A stretch of DNA of 64,000 nucleotides from Hyphomonas sp. BRH_c22 (GTDB lineage Bacteria > Pseudomonadota > Alphaproteobacteria > Caulobacterales > Hyphomonadaceae). The position numbers were made by a program, and so were the translations under genes. A model generated the notes under the pieces. The model searched no databases. It saw only the letters and a program-made list of their open reading frames with translations, and had not been told where the DNA came from. Position 1 is the first letter of the stretch, and the number at the start of each line of letters is the position of its first letter. The stretch lies in NCBI RefSeq assembly GCF_000961795.1, contig NZ_LADU01000090.1, positions 62,001 through 126,000 on the forward strand. Reading direction: 5' to 3'. Shown piece after piece: positions 20,680 through 29,745 of this stretch.

Positions 20680-22491
20680 ATGGTTGAGTTGCTGACATCT
20701 TCGCCGGTGCAGATCGGCGTGGTCCTGTTTCTGGTGGCGCTCGTATTTTTCGGCTTTGTCCGGGAGTCCCTGCCGGCAGACGTGATTGCCCTCCTGGCGA
20801 TGGGAACGCTGATGCTGACGGGCATCATGAGCGTCAAGGAAACGCTGGGCGTCTTCTCCAACGCCGCCCCGCTTACGATCGCCGCCATGTTTGTCCTGTC
20901 AGCCGCACTGGACCGGACAGGCGTGATTGATCAGGCCGGGCGGTGGGTGACGCAGGCCACGAGGGGCTGGCCGCCCATCCTGGCCATCCTGGTCATGATG
21001 TTCGCAGTCATCTTCCTGTCGGCCTTCATCAACAACACGCCGGTTGTTGTCGTATTGATCCCTGTTGCGATCAGGCTCGCCAAGTCGCTGGATATCTCGC
21101 CATCGAAGCTGCTGATTCCCCTTTCCTTCGCGTCGATCTTTGGCGGGACGACAACGCTGATCGGTACATCCACCAACCTTCTGGTCGATGGCGTTGCCCA
21201 GAACGGGGGCCTTGCGCCGTTCGGCATGTTCGAGATCACGGCCGCAGGTTCGATCCTGGCGCTGGCGGGCATGATGTATTTCGTCGTGTTCGGGTGGTGG
21301 CTGCTGCCCAATCGCGACACGCTGGCCGGCATGCTGCCCGACCAGAAAGAGCGCCGCTTCATCGCGCAAATCCTGATTCCGATCGACTCGATTCTGATCG
21401 GACGGCCGCTTTCGGAGACGGGTTTTTCAGCCCAGCGCGGATTTTCGGTCATCGACGTGCTCCGTGAAGGCGTGTCTTTGAAGGCGTCTCTTGGCAAGCT
21501 GATTCTCCGGGGCGGCGACCGGATCGTCCTGCGCTCACCCGTTTCTGAAATGCTCAGCCTGAAGGAACTGGGCCATGTCGCCGTGGGCGCGGCGGCAGAC
21601 GAAAGGGCGGCCTTCGAGCCGGTCCAGACCAGCGAAGTCATTATTGCAGAAGGTGTGATCGGTCCACAATCGCGCCTGATCGGGCGGCGCCTTCTCGGCC
21701 TCGGCCTCGCCCGCCTCTATGGTGTCTACGTGATCGCCGTGCACCGGCGGGGTGAGAACATGGCTGGGCGGCTGGACGAGATGCGGCTGGATGTCGGCGA
21801 CACCGTCCTGGTCGAAGGCCCGGCCGCAGGCATGCGGCAAATGTTCGAGGATGGCGCACTGAACAATCTCACTGCGACGAGCGACCGGGCCGTGCGGCGG
21901 GACAAGGCCTGGATCGCGGTTGCGGCCCTGCTGCTCGTCATGGGTCTTGCGGCGGTGGAAGTGCTGCCGATTGCGGCGCTGGCCATCATCGGCGCAACGG
22001 CGGTTGTGGCGCTGGGCTGCCTCGATCATCAGGAGGCCTATCAGGCCATTCGCTGGGATATTCTGATGCTGATCTTCGGCATGCTGGCCCTGGGTCAGGC
22101 GATGGAAAAGACCGGCGCTGTCCAGCTCCTGATCGACGGCGTGGCCGGGCCGATGGGCCAGCTCGGGCCGCTCGCCCTGATGGCCGGGATATACCTGGTC
22201 ACGTCCATGCTGACCGAGGTGATCAGCAATAATGCCGCCGCAGTGCTGCTGACGCCGATCGCCATCGGCTTCGGAACGCATCTGGGGATTGATCCGCGCC
22301 CGTTCGTGGTCGCCGTCATGTTTGCCGCCAGTGCCAGCTTTGCGACACCCATCGGCTACCAGACCAATACGCTGGTCTATACGGCAGGCGGTTACAGGTT
22401 TGCCGATTTTCTCCGGGTCGGCCTGCCGCTGAACATATTAATGTTCGCTGTGTCCATGTTCGTGATCCCGATATTCTGGCCTCTCAGCTGA
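20680..22491 (+). CDS. SLC13/DASS family transporter with two RCK_C domains
   Basis: A 603-residue inner-membrane transporter. Two halves of hydrophobic helices carry the paired substrate motifs FINNTPVVV with TLIGTSTNLLVDG, and VISNNAAAVLLTPIAIG with TPIGYQTNTLVY. Between them (about residues 205-400) are two RCK_C/TrkA-C regulatory domains, for example GFSVIDVLREGVSLKA and GLARLYGVYVIAVHRRGE. This is the architecture of sulfate/anion permeases of the SLC13 group. ATG 20680 is preferred over GTG 20674 because GGAG is 9 nt upstream. It is probably a single-gene unit. Confidence 0.88.
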   Translation: MVELLTSSPVQIGVVLFLVALVFFGFVRESLPADVIALLAMGTLMLTGIMSVKETLGVFSNAAPLTIAAMFVLSAALDRTGVIDQAGRWVTQATRGWPPILAILVMMFAVIFLSAFINNTPVVVVLIPVAIRLAKSLDISPSKLLIPLSFASIFGGTTTLIGTSTNLLVDGVAQNGGLAPFGMFEITAAGSILALAGMMYFVVFGWWLLPNRDTLAGMLPDQKERRFIAQILIPIDSILIGRPLSETGFSAQRGFSVIDVLREGVSLKASLGKLILRGGDRIVLRSPVSEMLSLKELGHVAVGAAADERAAFEPVQTSEVIIAEGVIGPQSRLIGRRLLGLGLARLYGVYVIAVHRRGENMAGRLDEMRLDVGDTVLVEGPAAGMRQMFEDGALNNLTATSDRAVRRDKAWIAVAALLLVMGLAAVEVLPIAALAIIGATAVVALGCLDHQEAYQAIRWDILMLIFGMLALGQAMEKTGAVQLLIDGVAGPMGQLGPLALMAGIYLVTSMLTEVISNNAAAVLLTPIAIGFGTHLGIDPRPFVVAVMFAASASFATPIGYQTNTLVYTAGGYRFADFLRVGLPLNILMFAVSMFVIPIFWPLS

Positions 22492-22494
22492 GGC

Positions 22495-22962
22495 CTACCA
22501 GAGCGGGCGGTCTGGCTCTGACGTGCGTGCCAGCTTTTCCATCAGGCGCGCGAGCTGTTCCTGCTCGGCCGGGCTGAGCGTTGCGATCAGTTCGCGCTCG
22601 GCTTCAAGGGCAATCGGCACGATCTTGTCGTAAACGTCCTTGCCCTTGGCAGTGAGCGAGAGGATGGATCGCCGGCCATCAGCGGGAGATGCCTTGCGCG
22701 ATACATGCCCGCTGTCGATCAGGCCGGAAACGGCCCGGCTGACGGCCACCTTGTCCATCGCCGTGACCTGGCCGATCTCCGTGGCCGTGATCCCGGCATT
22801 CTCGCCCAGCACGGCCATCACCCGCCACTGCCACACTGACAGGCCGAACTCGCGATCATACAGGTCCGCAATCTTGCCCGACACTGTGTTGGACAGCACC
22901 GACAGGCGATAGGGCAGGAACTCACGCAGGCGCAGTGTCGTTTTGGAAGGGTGTTCTGGCAT
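22495..22962 (-). CDS. MarR family regulator, probable repressor of tyrosine catabolism
   Basis: A 155-residue MarR winged-helix protein with HTH VTAMDKVAVSRAVSGLI and wing DGRRSILSLTAKG. It is divergent from hppD, and a palindrome TAGTTACA-AA-TGAAACTA lies in the shared promoter gap. The same half-sites recur before the aromatic aminotransferase at 27629. By analogy with other MarR regulators of aromatic degradation it should repress until a pathway intermediate binds. The ligand is unknown. Confidence 0.85.
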   Translation of the reverse strand: MPEHPSKTTLRLREFLPYRLSVLSNTVSGKIADLYDREFGLSVWQWRVMAVLGENAGITATEIGQVTAMDKVAVSRAVSGLIDSGHVSRKASPADGRRSILSLTAKGKDVYDKIVPIALEAERELIATLSPAEQEQLARLMEKLARTSEPDRPLW

Positions 22963-23002
22963 TAATCGGGTCCGGTTCCGGGCTTGATTTTGACGGCAAT
23001 AT

Positions 23003-23020
23003 TAGTTACAAATGAAACTA
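23003..23020. promoter_or_regulatory. Palindromic operator upstream of hppD
   Basis: TAGTTACA-AA-TGAAACTA matches its own reverse complement at 7 of 8 positions per half. It sits between the divergent MarR gene and hppD, 8 nt after a TTGACG -35-like hexamer (22990-22995), so binding would cover the promoter. A related copy is at 27591-27608. Confidence 0.7.
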
Positions 23021-23048
23021 TATCAGTCTATCGCAAAGGAAATGAACC

Positions 23049-24149
23049 ATGGCCGACCTGTTTGACAACCCCGCCGGGCTCGACGGTTTCGAGTTCATCG
23101 AGTTCTCGGCGCCCGAAAAAGGCCACCTTGAAAAGGTGTTCGAGACCATCGGCTTCACCAGGGTCGCGCGCCATCGCTCCAAGGATGTCGAGCTCTGGCG
23201 GCAGGGCGGCATCAACCTGATCACCAATTACGAGCCGAAATCCCCGGCCTGGTATTTCAGCCGCGAGCACGGCCCCTCGGCCTGCGGTATGGGTTTCCGC
23301 GTGCGCGATGCCCGCAAGGCCTATGACCATCTGCTGAAACAGGGCGGCGAGCCGGTCGAAGTGCGTACCGGCCCGATGGAGCTTCACATTCCCGGCATTC
23401 GCGGCATCGGCAATTCGATCATCTATCTCATCGACCGCTATGACACGGGCCAGAACGAACTGTCGATCTACGACATCGACTTCGACTACCTGCCGGGCGT
23501 TGACCGCAATCCCGTCGGCGCAGGCTTCAAGCTGATCGACCACCTGACCCACAATGTCTATGGCGGGCGGATGAAGTATTGGGCGGACTTCTACGAGAAG
23601 CTCTTCAACTTCCGCGAAATCCGCTATTTCGACATCAAGGGCGAATATACCGGTCTCACCTCCAAGGCGCTGACTGCGCCGGACGGCAAGATCCGTATTC
23701 CGCTTAATGAAGAGGGTGAAGGCGGCAAGGGCCAGATCGAGGAATTCCTGCGCGAGTTCAACGGTGAGGGCATCCAGCACATCGCCCTCATCTGTGACGA
23801 TCTCATCGCCTGCTGGGACCGCCTCAAAGCCCTCGGCGTGCCCTTCATGACCGCGCCGCCGGCCGCCTATTACGACATGCTCGACGAACGCCTGCCGGGC
23901 CATGGCGAGCCAGTCGAAGAGCTGAAGATGCGCGGCATCCTGCTCGACGGCACGACCGAAGGCGGCGATCCCCGCCTCCTCCTGCAGATCTTCGCGCAGG
24001 CACAGGTCGGCCCGGTCTTCTTCGAATTCATCCAGCGCAAGGGTGACTACAAGGAAGGCTTCGGCGAGGGCAATTTCAAGGCCCTCTTCGAAAGCATGGA
24101 GCGCGACCAGGTCCAGCGCGGCGTGCTGAAAGTCGAGGAGAAGGTCTGA
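23049..24149 (+). CDS. hppD: 4-hydroxyphenylpyruvate dioxygenase
   Basis: A 366-residue Fe(II) dioxygenase that converts 4-hydroxyphenylpyruvate to homogentisate. The iron ligands can be placed at His165 (DHLTHNV), His244 (GIQHIAL) and Glu326 ([10 protein letters not shown]), four residues beyond those of Pseudomonas HPPD. The C-terminal gate [21 protein letters not shown] is intact. The ribosome site AAAGGAA precedes the ATG. It is the first gene of a catabolic operon and shares its TGA stop with the next start (TGATG). Confidence 0.96.
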   Translation: MADLFDNPAGLDGFEFIEFSAPEKGHLEKVFETIGFTRVARHRSKDVELWRQGGINLITNYEPKSPAWYFSREHGPSACGMGFRVRDARKAYDHLLKQGGEPVEVRTGPMELHIPGIRGIGNSIIYLIDRYDTGQNELSIYDIDFDYLPGVDRNPVGAGFKLIDHLTHNVYGGRMKYWADFYEKLFNFREIRYFDIKGEYTGLTSKALTAPDGKIRIPLNEEGEGGKGQIEEFLREFNGEGIQHIALICDDLIACWDRLKALGVPFMTAPPAAYYDMLDERLPGHGEPVEELKMRGILLDGTTEGGDPRLLLQIFAQAQVGPVFFEFIQRKGDYKEGFGEGNFKALFESMERDQVQRGVLKVEEKV

Positions 24150-24700
24150 TGGACGCGCCAAACCTCCAGGGCGTCCACCACGTCGCCTACCGCTGCAAGG
24201 ACGCCCGGGAAACGGTCGAATTCTACCGGGATGTGCTCGGCATGGATTTCCAGCTCGCCATCGCGGAAGATCATGTGCCCTCGACCGGCGCCTATGACCC
24301 CTACATGCACATCTTCCTCGATGCCGGAAATGGCAACGTGCTCGCCTTCTTCGAACTGCCCGAGCAGCCCGACATGGGCCGCGACGAGAACACGCCCCAA
24401 TGGGTCCAGCATATCGCCTTCAAGGTTGCCACGATGGACGACCTCCATGCCGCCAAAGCGCGCGCCGAGGAACATGGGCTCGACGTGATCGGGCCAACCA
24501 ATCACGGCATCTTCCGCTCGATCTATTTCTTCGATCCCAACGGCCACCGCCTCGAACTTGCCTGCAATACCGGCACGCCGGAACAGATGGCCGAGCTCAA
24601 GCGCGTCGCGCCCGAGATGCTGGAAGAGTGGAGCCGCACGAAGAAAGCCCCGCGTCACGCCGCCTGGCTGCACGAGAAGATCGAGACGGAAAGCCACTAG
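24149..24700 (+). CDS. VOC superfamily (glyoxalase-fold) protein in the homogentisate operon
   Basis: A 183-residue, two-module VOC protein. Possible metal ligands are His in QGVHHVAYR, His in WVQHIAFKV and Glu in HRLELACNTG, the pattern of glyoxalase I and type I extradiol dioxygenases. It is translationally coupled to hppD (TGATG). It occupies the place where homogentisate dioxygenase or maleylacetoacetate isomerase would be expected, neither of which is in the window. A role in one of those steps is only a hypothesis. Confidence 0.8.
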   Translation: MDAPNLQGVHHVAYRCKDARETVEFYRDVLGMDFQLAIAEDHVPSTGAYDPYMHIFLDAGNGNVLAFFELPEQPDMGRDENTPQWVQHIAFKVATMDDLHAAKARAEEHGLDVIGPTNHGIFRSIYFFDPNGHRLELACNTGTPEQMAELKRVAPEMLEEWSRTKKAPRHAAWLHEKIETESH

Positions 24701-24707
24701 AGCGCCT

Positions 24708-24808
24708 GTCATCCCGGACGCGAAGCGATCCGGGATCCTGCTTGAAGTTCGTGCGTGATGCGCTCAAGGTCCCGGCTCGGCGTCGCTGCGCGACTTGGCC
24801 GGGATGAC
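24708..24808. repeat. Intergenic palindromic (REP-like) element
   Basis: A 101-bp element bounded by the inverted ends GTCATCCCGG and CCGGGATGAC. Inside are further complementary runs (CCCGGACGCGAAGCGATCCGGG; CCCGGCTCGGCG with CGACTTGGCCGGG). Elements of the GTCATCCCGG type are scattered in many alphaproteobacterial genomes. It separates the VOC gene from fahA inside the tyrosine operon, so the mRNA can fold there. No second copy was noticed in this window. Confidence 0.7.
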
Positions 24809-24827
24809 TGTTTTAAAGGAACCCCAC

Positions 24828-25838
24828 ATGAAACTCGCCACCCTCAAGAACGGTGCCCGTGATGGCCGCCTCGTCGTCGTCTCGAAAGACCTCACGAAAT
24901 GCACCGATGCGGCGCGCATTGTGCCTACGCTGCAGGCTGCGCTCGATAACTGGGCCGTCTATGCGCCGAAGCTCGCCGAACTGGCCGAGCAGGTCGAGAT
25001 CGGCTCTGTCCCTACATTCCGTTTCCACGAGCATGATTGCGAAAGCCCGCTGCCGCGTGCCTATCAATGGGCTGATGGCTCGGCCTATATAAACCATGTC
25101 GAGCTCGTCCGCGCTGCCCGCGGCGCAGAGGTGCCGGAAAGCTTCTACGATGATCCGCTGATGTACCAGGGAGGCTCGGACGCCTTCCTCGGCCCGCGCG
25201 ACGATATCCCGCTCGCCGACCAGAGCTGGGGCTGTGACATGGAAGGCGAGATTGCCGTCATCACAGACGACGTGCCTGCAGGCGTGTCGGAGAAAGACGC
25301 GGCCGGCCACATCAAGCTCATCCTCCTCTGCAATGATGTCTCCCTGCGCGGGCTGATCCCCGGGGAACTCGCCAAAGGTTTCGGCTTCTTCCAGTCGAAG
25401 CCGCCGAGTGCCTTCAGTCCCGTTGCCGTCACCCCTGATGAACTGGGCGATGCCTGGAAGGACAGCCTCGTCCACCTGCCGCTGCGTGTCGACTATAATG
25501 GCGAGCCCTTCGGCCGCGCCGAAGCCGGGCAGGACGCCACGTTCAGCCTCGCGCGCCTTGTTTCCCATGCGGCGAAAACCCGCCCGCTCAGCGCCGGAAC
25601 GATCATCGGCTCGGGCACCGTGTCCAACAAGGATGCCGATGGTGGCGCAGGCAAGCCGGTCAGCGAGGGCGGGCGCGGCTATTCCTGCATCGCGGAAATC
25701 CGCATGATTCAACAATTGTTGAAAAAATCCGATCTGACCCCCTTCATGTCGCCGGGCGATGTGGTACGCATCGAAATGCTGGATGGCGAAGGCCATTCAA
25801 TTTTCGGCGCAATCGAGCAGAAAGTGATACCGGCCTGA
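24828..25838 (+). CDS. Fumarylacetoacetate hydrolase family protein (fumarylacetoacetase)
   Basis: A 336-residue FAH-fold protein starting [21 protein letters not shown], with AAGGA before the ATG. It contains the metal-site segments [12 protein letters not shown] and [13 protein letters not shown] and the end [17 protein letters not shown]. These match the bacterial fumarylacetoacetase subfamily that splits fumarylacetoacetate into fumarate and acetoacetate. Its neighbours (hppD upstream, acetoacetate-using CoA-transferase downstream) support that substrate. It overlaps the next gene through TGATG. Confidence 0.88.
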   Translation: MKLATLKNGARDGRLVVVSKDLTKCTDAARIVPTLQAALDNWAVYAPKLAELAEQVEIGSVPTFRFHEHDCESPLPRAYQWADGSAYINHVELVRAARGAEVPESFYDDPLMYQGGSDAFLGPRDDIPLADQSWGCDMEGEIAVITDDVPAGVSEKDAAGHIKLILLCNDVSLRGLIPGELAKGFGFFQSKPPSAFSPVAVTPDELGDAWKDSLVHLPLRVDYNGEPFGRAEAGQDATFSLARLVSHAAKTRPLSAGTIIGSGTVSNKDADGGAGKPVSEGGRGYSCIAEIRMIQQLLKKSDLTPFMSPGDVVRIEMLDGEGHSIFGAIEQKVIPA

Positions 25839-26545
25839 TGGCAAGCAAGGTCTACAAGAACGCAAGTGAAGCCCTTGCGGGCCTCACGTTTGACGGCATG
25901 ATAGTGATGTGCGGCGGCTTTGGCCTGTGCGGCATTCCGGAAAACCTGATCGCGGCCCTGCGCGACAGTGGCGCCAAGGACATTACCGCGATTTCGAACA
26001 ATGCCGGCGTTGATGGCTTCGGCCTCGGCCTGCTGCTCGAAACGCGCCAGATCAGGAAGATGATTTCGTCCTATGTCGGCGAGAACAAGGAGTTCGAGCG
26101 CCAGTATCTCTCCGGCGAACTCGAGCTTGAATTCAACCCGCAAGGCACGCTGGCCGAACGCTGCCGCGCAGGGGGCGCAGGCATTCCCGGCTTCTACACA
26201 AAGACGGGCGTCGGCACGCTGGTCGCCGAGGGCAAGGAACACCGCGAGTTTGGCGGCGAGACCTATATCCTCGAAACCGGCCTCGTGGCGGATGTCTCGC
26301 TCGTGAAGGCCGAAAAGGCCGACACGCAAGGCAACCTGATCTTCAACAAGACCGCGCGCAACTTCAATCCTCCCATGGCCATGGCGGGCAAGGTGACGAT
26401 CGCCGAAGTCGAGGAGATCGTCCCCACGGGCGATCTCGACCCGGACACGATCCACGTGCCCGGTGTCTTCGTGCAGCGCATCTTCAAGGGCAGCTTCGAA
26501 AAGCGGATTGAACAGCGCACCGTGCGCAAGCGGGAGAGCTTCTGA
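25838..26545 (+). CDS. 3-oxoacid (acetoacetate) CoA-transferase subunit A
   Basis: A 235-residue family I CoA-transferase alpha subunit. It has the [18 protein letters not shown] motif and [15 protein letters not shown], followed by [15 protein letters not shown]. With subunit B it should move CoA from succinyl-CoA to acetoacetate, feeding the end product of tyrosine breakdown into acetoacetyl-CoA. It is coupled by TGATG overlaps to both fahA and subunit B. Confidence 0.93.
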   Translation: MASKVYKNASEALAGLTFDGMIVMCGGFGLCGIPENLIAALRDSGAKDITAISNNAGVDGFGLGLLLETRQIRKMISSYVGENKEFERQYLSGELELEFNPQGTLAERCRAGGAGIPGFYTKTGVGTLVAEGKEHREFGGETYILETGLVADVSLVKAEKADTQGNLIFNKTARNFNPPMAMAGKVTIAEVEEIVPTGDLDPDTIHVPGVFVQRIFKGSFEKRIEQRTVRKRESF

Positions 26546-27174
26546 TGCCCTGGACACGTGATGAAATGGCGGCCCGCGCCGCGAAAGAACTCCACGACGG
26601 TTACTATGTGAACCTCGGCATCGGCATCCCGACCATGGTGGCCAACCACATCCCGGACGGCGTCGACGTCACGCTGCAATCGGAAAACGGCATGCTCGGC
26701 ATGGGCCCGTTCCCCTGGGAGGGCGAGGAAGACGCCGACCTCATCAATGCCGGCAAGCAGACGATCACCACGCTGCCGCGCTCCAGCTTCTTCGACAGTG
26801 CCATGAGCTTCGCGATGATCCGCGGTGGTCACATCAACCTCGCCATCCTCGGCGCGATGGAAGTGGCCGAGAATGGCGACCTCGCCAACTGGATGATCCC
26901 CGGCAAGCTGGTCAAGGGCATGGGCGGTGCCATGGACCTGGTGGCCGGCGTGCAGCGCATCGTCGTCGTGATGGATCATGCCAACAAGGCGGGGGAAACC
27001 AAGGTGCTGAAGACGTGCACCCTGCCGCTCACCGGCAAGAATGTCGTTGACCGGATCATTACCGATCTCTGTGTTATGGACGTCGTGCCCGGCGGTCTGA
27101 AAGTGATCGAATTGGCACCGGGCGTCACGATGGACGAAGTGAAATCAAAGACGGAAGCGACGCTCGTCGACTAA
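26545..27174 (+). CDS. 3-oxoacid (acetoacetate) CoA-transferase subunit B
   Basis: A 209-residue beta subunit. The catalytic glutamate is in [14 protein letters not shown], with [15 protein letters not shown] before it and [19 protein letters not shown] after it, as in ScoB/AtoA. It ends the co-directional block that starts with hppD. The convergent DUF1330 gene begins its 3' end 6 nt later with no terminator between. Confidence 0.93.
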   Translation: MPWTRDEMAARAAKELHDGYYVNLGIGIPTMVANHIPDGVDVTLQSENGMLGMGPFPWEGEEDADLINAGKQTITTLPRSSFFDSAMSFAMIRGGHINLAILGAMEVAENGDLANWMIPGKLVKGMGGAMDLVAGVQRIVVVMDHANKAGETKVLKTCTLPLTGKNVVDRIITDLCVMDVVPGGLKVIELAPGVTMDEVKSKTEATLVD

Positions 27175-27179
27175 AGGCG

Positions 27180-27467
27180 CTACACGCCTTCGACGAAAAT
27201 CACACGGTAGTCCGCCGCCTGATAGCGGTGTTCCCGCGCGGCGGTGTATTCCGGGCTGTCATACCAGGCCTTGGCGGCGGCCATGTCCGGGAAGCTGAGA
27301 ATCACCACGCCGTCGGCATCGGCGCCTTCACGCACCTCATGTGCGCCATAGAAGGCCAGCGGCGTGATCTTGTGATCGCCGCGCACACCCTTGGCGGCTT
27401 CGGCATAGCGGGCCATGGCGTCTTCATCGCGCATGCGTTCTCTGATCAGGATGACATAGGCAGGCAT
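27180..27467 (-). CDS. DUF1330 domain protein
   Basis: A 95-residue ferredoxin-like-fold (dimeric alpha/beta barrel) protein beginning MPAYVILIRERMRD and containing GVVILSFPDMAAAKAWYDSPEY, the DUF1330 signature. GGGAG lies 8 nt before the ATG at 27467. It is divergent from the aromatic aminotransferase across the second MarR-type palindrome, so it may be co-regulated. Some such proteins bind small aromatic or reactive intermediates, but no function is assigned. Confidence 0.82.
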   Translation of the reverse strand: MPAYVILIRERMRDEDAMARYAEAAKGVRGDHKITPLAFYGAHEVREGADADGVVILSFPDMAAAKAWYDSPEYTAAREHRYQAADYRVIFVEGV

Positions 27468-27590
27468 GGTCGAACTCCCATTGATAAGCGTTTTCGGTTG
27501 GGCCATTGCATCGGGCACATCAGCACAATGTGCAAGAGTGCCCACGCGATACGGCCGCGCCATGTTGCCTGCGTGGGTGTCAGGCTCTAT

Positions 27591-27608
27591 TGGTTACGTT
27601 TGAAACTA
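27591..27608. promoter_or_regulatory. Second copy of the hppD-type operator
   Basis: TGGTTACG-TT-TGAAACTA shares GTTAC-n3-TGAAACTAT with the site at 23003-23020 (13 of 18 positions identical in the dyad). It ends 20 bp before the ATG of the aromatic aminotransferase, where a repressor would block transcription or start-site clearance. Confidence 0.62.
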
Positions 27609-27628
27609 TCCATCCCTTAGGACACGCC

Positions 27629-28825
27629 ATGAACCCCGCATTTGAATCCCTCAACGCGCTCCCGCCGGATGCGCTGCTTGGCCTGATGACCGCCTATCGC
27701 GAAGACAAGCGCGCGGTGAAGTTCGATCTCGGTGTCGGCGTCTACAAGGACGATATGGGGCACACGCCCGTCATGTACGCGGTGGCGAAGGCTGAAGCGA
27801 TTATCCTGAAGCAGCAGACGACCAAAGTGTACGAAGGCCCGCGCGGCAACCCGGATTTCTGCGCCGCCATCGAACGCTTCGTGTTCGGCGACAGTTCCCA
27901 CCTGATCGAGAAGGGGCGTTTGGTTTCCATGACAACGCCTGGCGGCTGCGGCGCGCTCTATCTTGGCGTTGGCCTGATGAAACGGCTTGGCGTGAAAACC
28001 GTCTGGCTCAGCCGCCCGACCTGGCCGAACCATTCAAACCTCGTGAAGAATACAGGCCTCGATGTGGCCGAATATGACTATGCGGATTCCGAAACGGGAC
28101 GCGTTGATTTCGAAAGCCTGATGGCCAGCCTGGCAAGCACACGGCGCGGTGATGGCATCATCATTCAGGGGCCTTGCCACAATCCGACCGGCATCGACCT
28201 CAGCGTTCAGCAATGGATCGATCTGGCCATGCTGACCGTCGAGCGCGGCGTCATTCCCATGCTCGATATTGCCTATCACGGCTTTGCGGGCGGCCTTGAG
28301 AGCGACATGGAGGGCGCGCGCCTCTTCCTCAAGATCGCCGAAGACTCGATGGTCTCCTATTCCTGTTCGAAGAATTTCGGCCTCTACCGCGAACGCACAG
28401 GGTGCTTCCTTGGCCAGGCCTATACAAAACGGGCCGCTGACGCCGTCATGACGCATGTGGCCGACATTTCGCGCACCAGCTATTCCATGCCGCCGGCCCA
28501 TGGCGCAGCCATTGTTGCCACGATTCTCGGCGACCCGGCTTTGCGTGCAGAGTGGGAGGCGGAACTGACAGAAATGCGGGAACGCATGATCGCCCTTCGC
28601 AAGGCATTGTCAGACGCCCTCGTGGCGAAAACCGGCTCGAACCGACTTGCGGCGCTGGCCGAACAGAATGGCATGTTCAGCCAGATCCCGGTCACGCCTG
28701 AAGCGGCAAAGGACATGCGCGAGAAGCACGGTCTTTACCTTCCGGCATCCGGCCGCATCAATATTGCGGGCCTGCGCCAGGCCGACATTCCCCGCATCGC
28801 CGAGATCATGGCTGAGTATCTCTAG
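27629..28825 (+). CDS. Aromatic amino acid aminotransferase (TyrB/AspC family)
   Basis: A 398-residue class I PLP aminotransferase starting MNPAFESLNALPPDALLGLM. It has the DLGVGVYKDD N-terminal motif, GPCHNPTGID, DIAYHGFAGG and the PLP lysine in SCSKNFGLYRERTG, the Ia subgroup pattern of TyrB/AspC. In this context it should convert tyrosine to 4-hydroxyphenylpyruvate for HppD. ATG 27629 follows the operator by 20 bp, and the longer frame back to 27506 is not needed. Its stop shares the CTAG sequence with the convergent thioesterase stop. Confidence 0.9.
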   Translation: MNPAFESLNALPPDALLGLMTAYREDKRAVKFDLGVGVYKDDMGHTPVMYAVAKAEAIILKQQTTKVYEGPRGNPDFCAAIERFVFGDSSHLIEKGRLVSMTTPGGCGALYLGVGLMKRLGVKTVWLSRPTWPNHSNLVKNTGLDVAEYDYADSETGRVDFESLMASLASTRRGDGIIIQGPCHNPTGIDLSVQQWIDLAMLTVERGVIPMLDIAYHGFAGGLESDMEGARLFLKIAEDSMVSYSCSKNFGLYRERTGCFLGQAYTKRAADAVMTHVADISRTSYSMPPAHGAAIVATILGDPALRAEWEAELTEMRERMIALRKALSDALVAKTGSNRLAALAEQNGMFSQIPVTPEAAKDMREKHGLYLPASGRINIAGLRQADIPRIAEIMAEYL

Positions 28826-29745
28826 AGCGACAGGCCGCGCGGCGCGAGCCGTTCAAGGTCTTCCAGCATACGGGGCGGCGAGGGGATCGCCTTGCGTGCG
28901 TCCAGGTCCAGCGTGATCGCTACAACCTGGCTGGTTGCCCAGGGCAGGCCAGTCCCAGGGTCCATCATCCAGTGCACCAGCGAATGCGTTTTCTCGGCCG
29001 TCCAGCCCAGCGAGGTATGGATTTCGAATGCGTCGCCCACTTTCGGCCAGCGATGGTAACGCAGCCGGTTTTCGAGGACTGCAGCCCCCATCCGGCGTCC
29101 GCCAGCGGCGGCGGCCACCTGCTGGCGCCAATCATAGAGAAGGTTTGGCACGCTGTCGGAAATCCGCCCGATGATCCAACCCGGCGCCATCCGTCCGTTG
29201 ACGTCAATATGATGCTGCGGAACCGCGCCCTTGCCTATGAGAGGTATGCCCAGTTCGCGCGGCGTCTCGATACGGATGTCTTCGGTCGCAAGTGTCGGCG
29301 CATCCGGATCAAACGAGCGCGGCGCGGCTTCGGCGGGCGGCTGATCGAGATGCGCTTCCAGGGCAAGGCGGGCCCGTGTGCTCCAGGGGAAGGCTTCGCG
29401 TCCCTTGGTATCGATATGCTCCATGCGCGTAAGGAAGGACGCTGACAGCGCGCCATCATGGTGGCGCAGTTCCTGGTAAAAGACGGCGTCATTCGTACCC
29501 ACGCTCACCACACAGCCATTCATGCTGATCGGACGGCCGGGCAGCACTTCGCGGATAAACCGCACATGCTGATCCACCGGCACAAGGGTCGATGGGGCAT
29601 CTTCCTGGAAAGCGTGCGGCATCGCCAGTTCATGGCTGAACGTGGCAAGCCCTTCCATCTGCTTTTCGATATAGAGGCGCACATTCATGTGCCCCATCTC
29701 GTCGCAATCCCATTGGTTGCAACTCCCCCGCCAGAGTGTGATCAC
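28822..29745 (-). CDS. Double-hotdog acyl-CoA thioesterase-like protein
   Basis: A 307-residue protein with two hotdog modules. The first opens with the 4HBT-type site NQWDCDEMGHMNVRLYIEK (Asp and HMN as in YbgC/4-hydroxybenzoyl-CoA thioesterase). The second, after residue 190, has HIDVNGRMAPGWIIG and VLENRLRYHRWPKVGD. The GTG start overlaps the zur stop by 4 nt (GTGA), so it is translated from the zur transcript. It probably hydrolyses an acyl-CoA in the cytoplasm; the substrate is unknown. Confidence 0.82.
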   Translation of the reverse strand: MITLWRGSCNQWDCDEMGHMNVRLYIEKQMEGLATFSHELAMPHAFQEDAPSTLVPVDQHVRFIREVLPGRPISMNGCVVSVGTNDAVFYQELRHHDGALSASFLTRMEHIDTKGREAFPWSTRARLALEAHLDQPPAEAAPRSFDPDAPTLATEDIRIETPRELGIPLIGKGAVPQHHIDVNGRMAPGWIIGRISDSVPNLLYDWRQQVAAAAGGRRMGAAVLENRLRYHRWPKVGDAFEIHTSLGWTAEKTHSLVHWMMDPGTGLPWATSQVVAITLDLDARKAIPSPPRMLEDLERLAPRGLSL

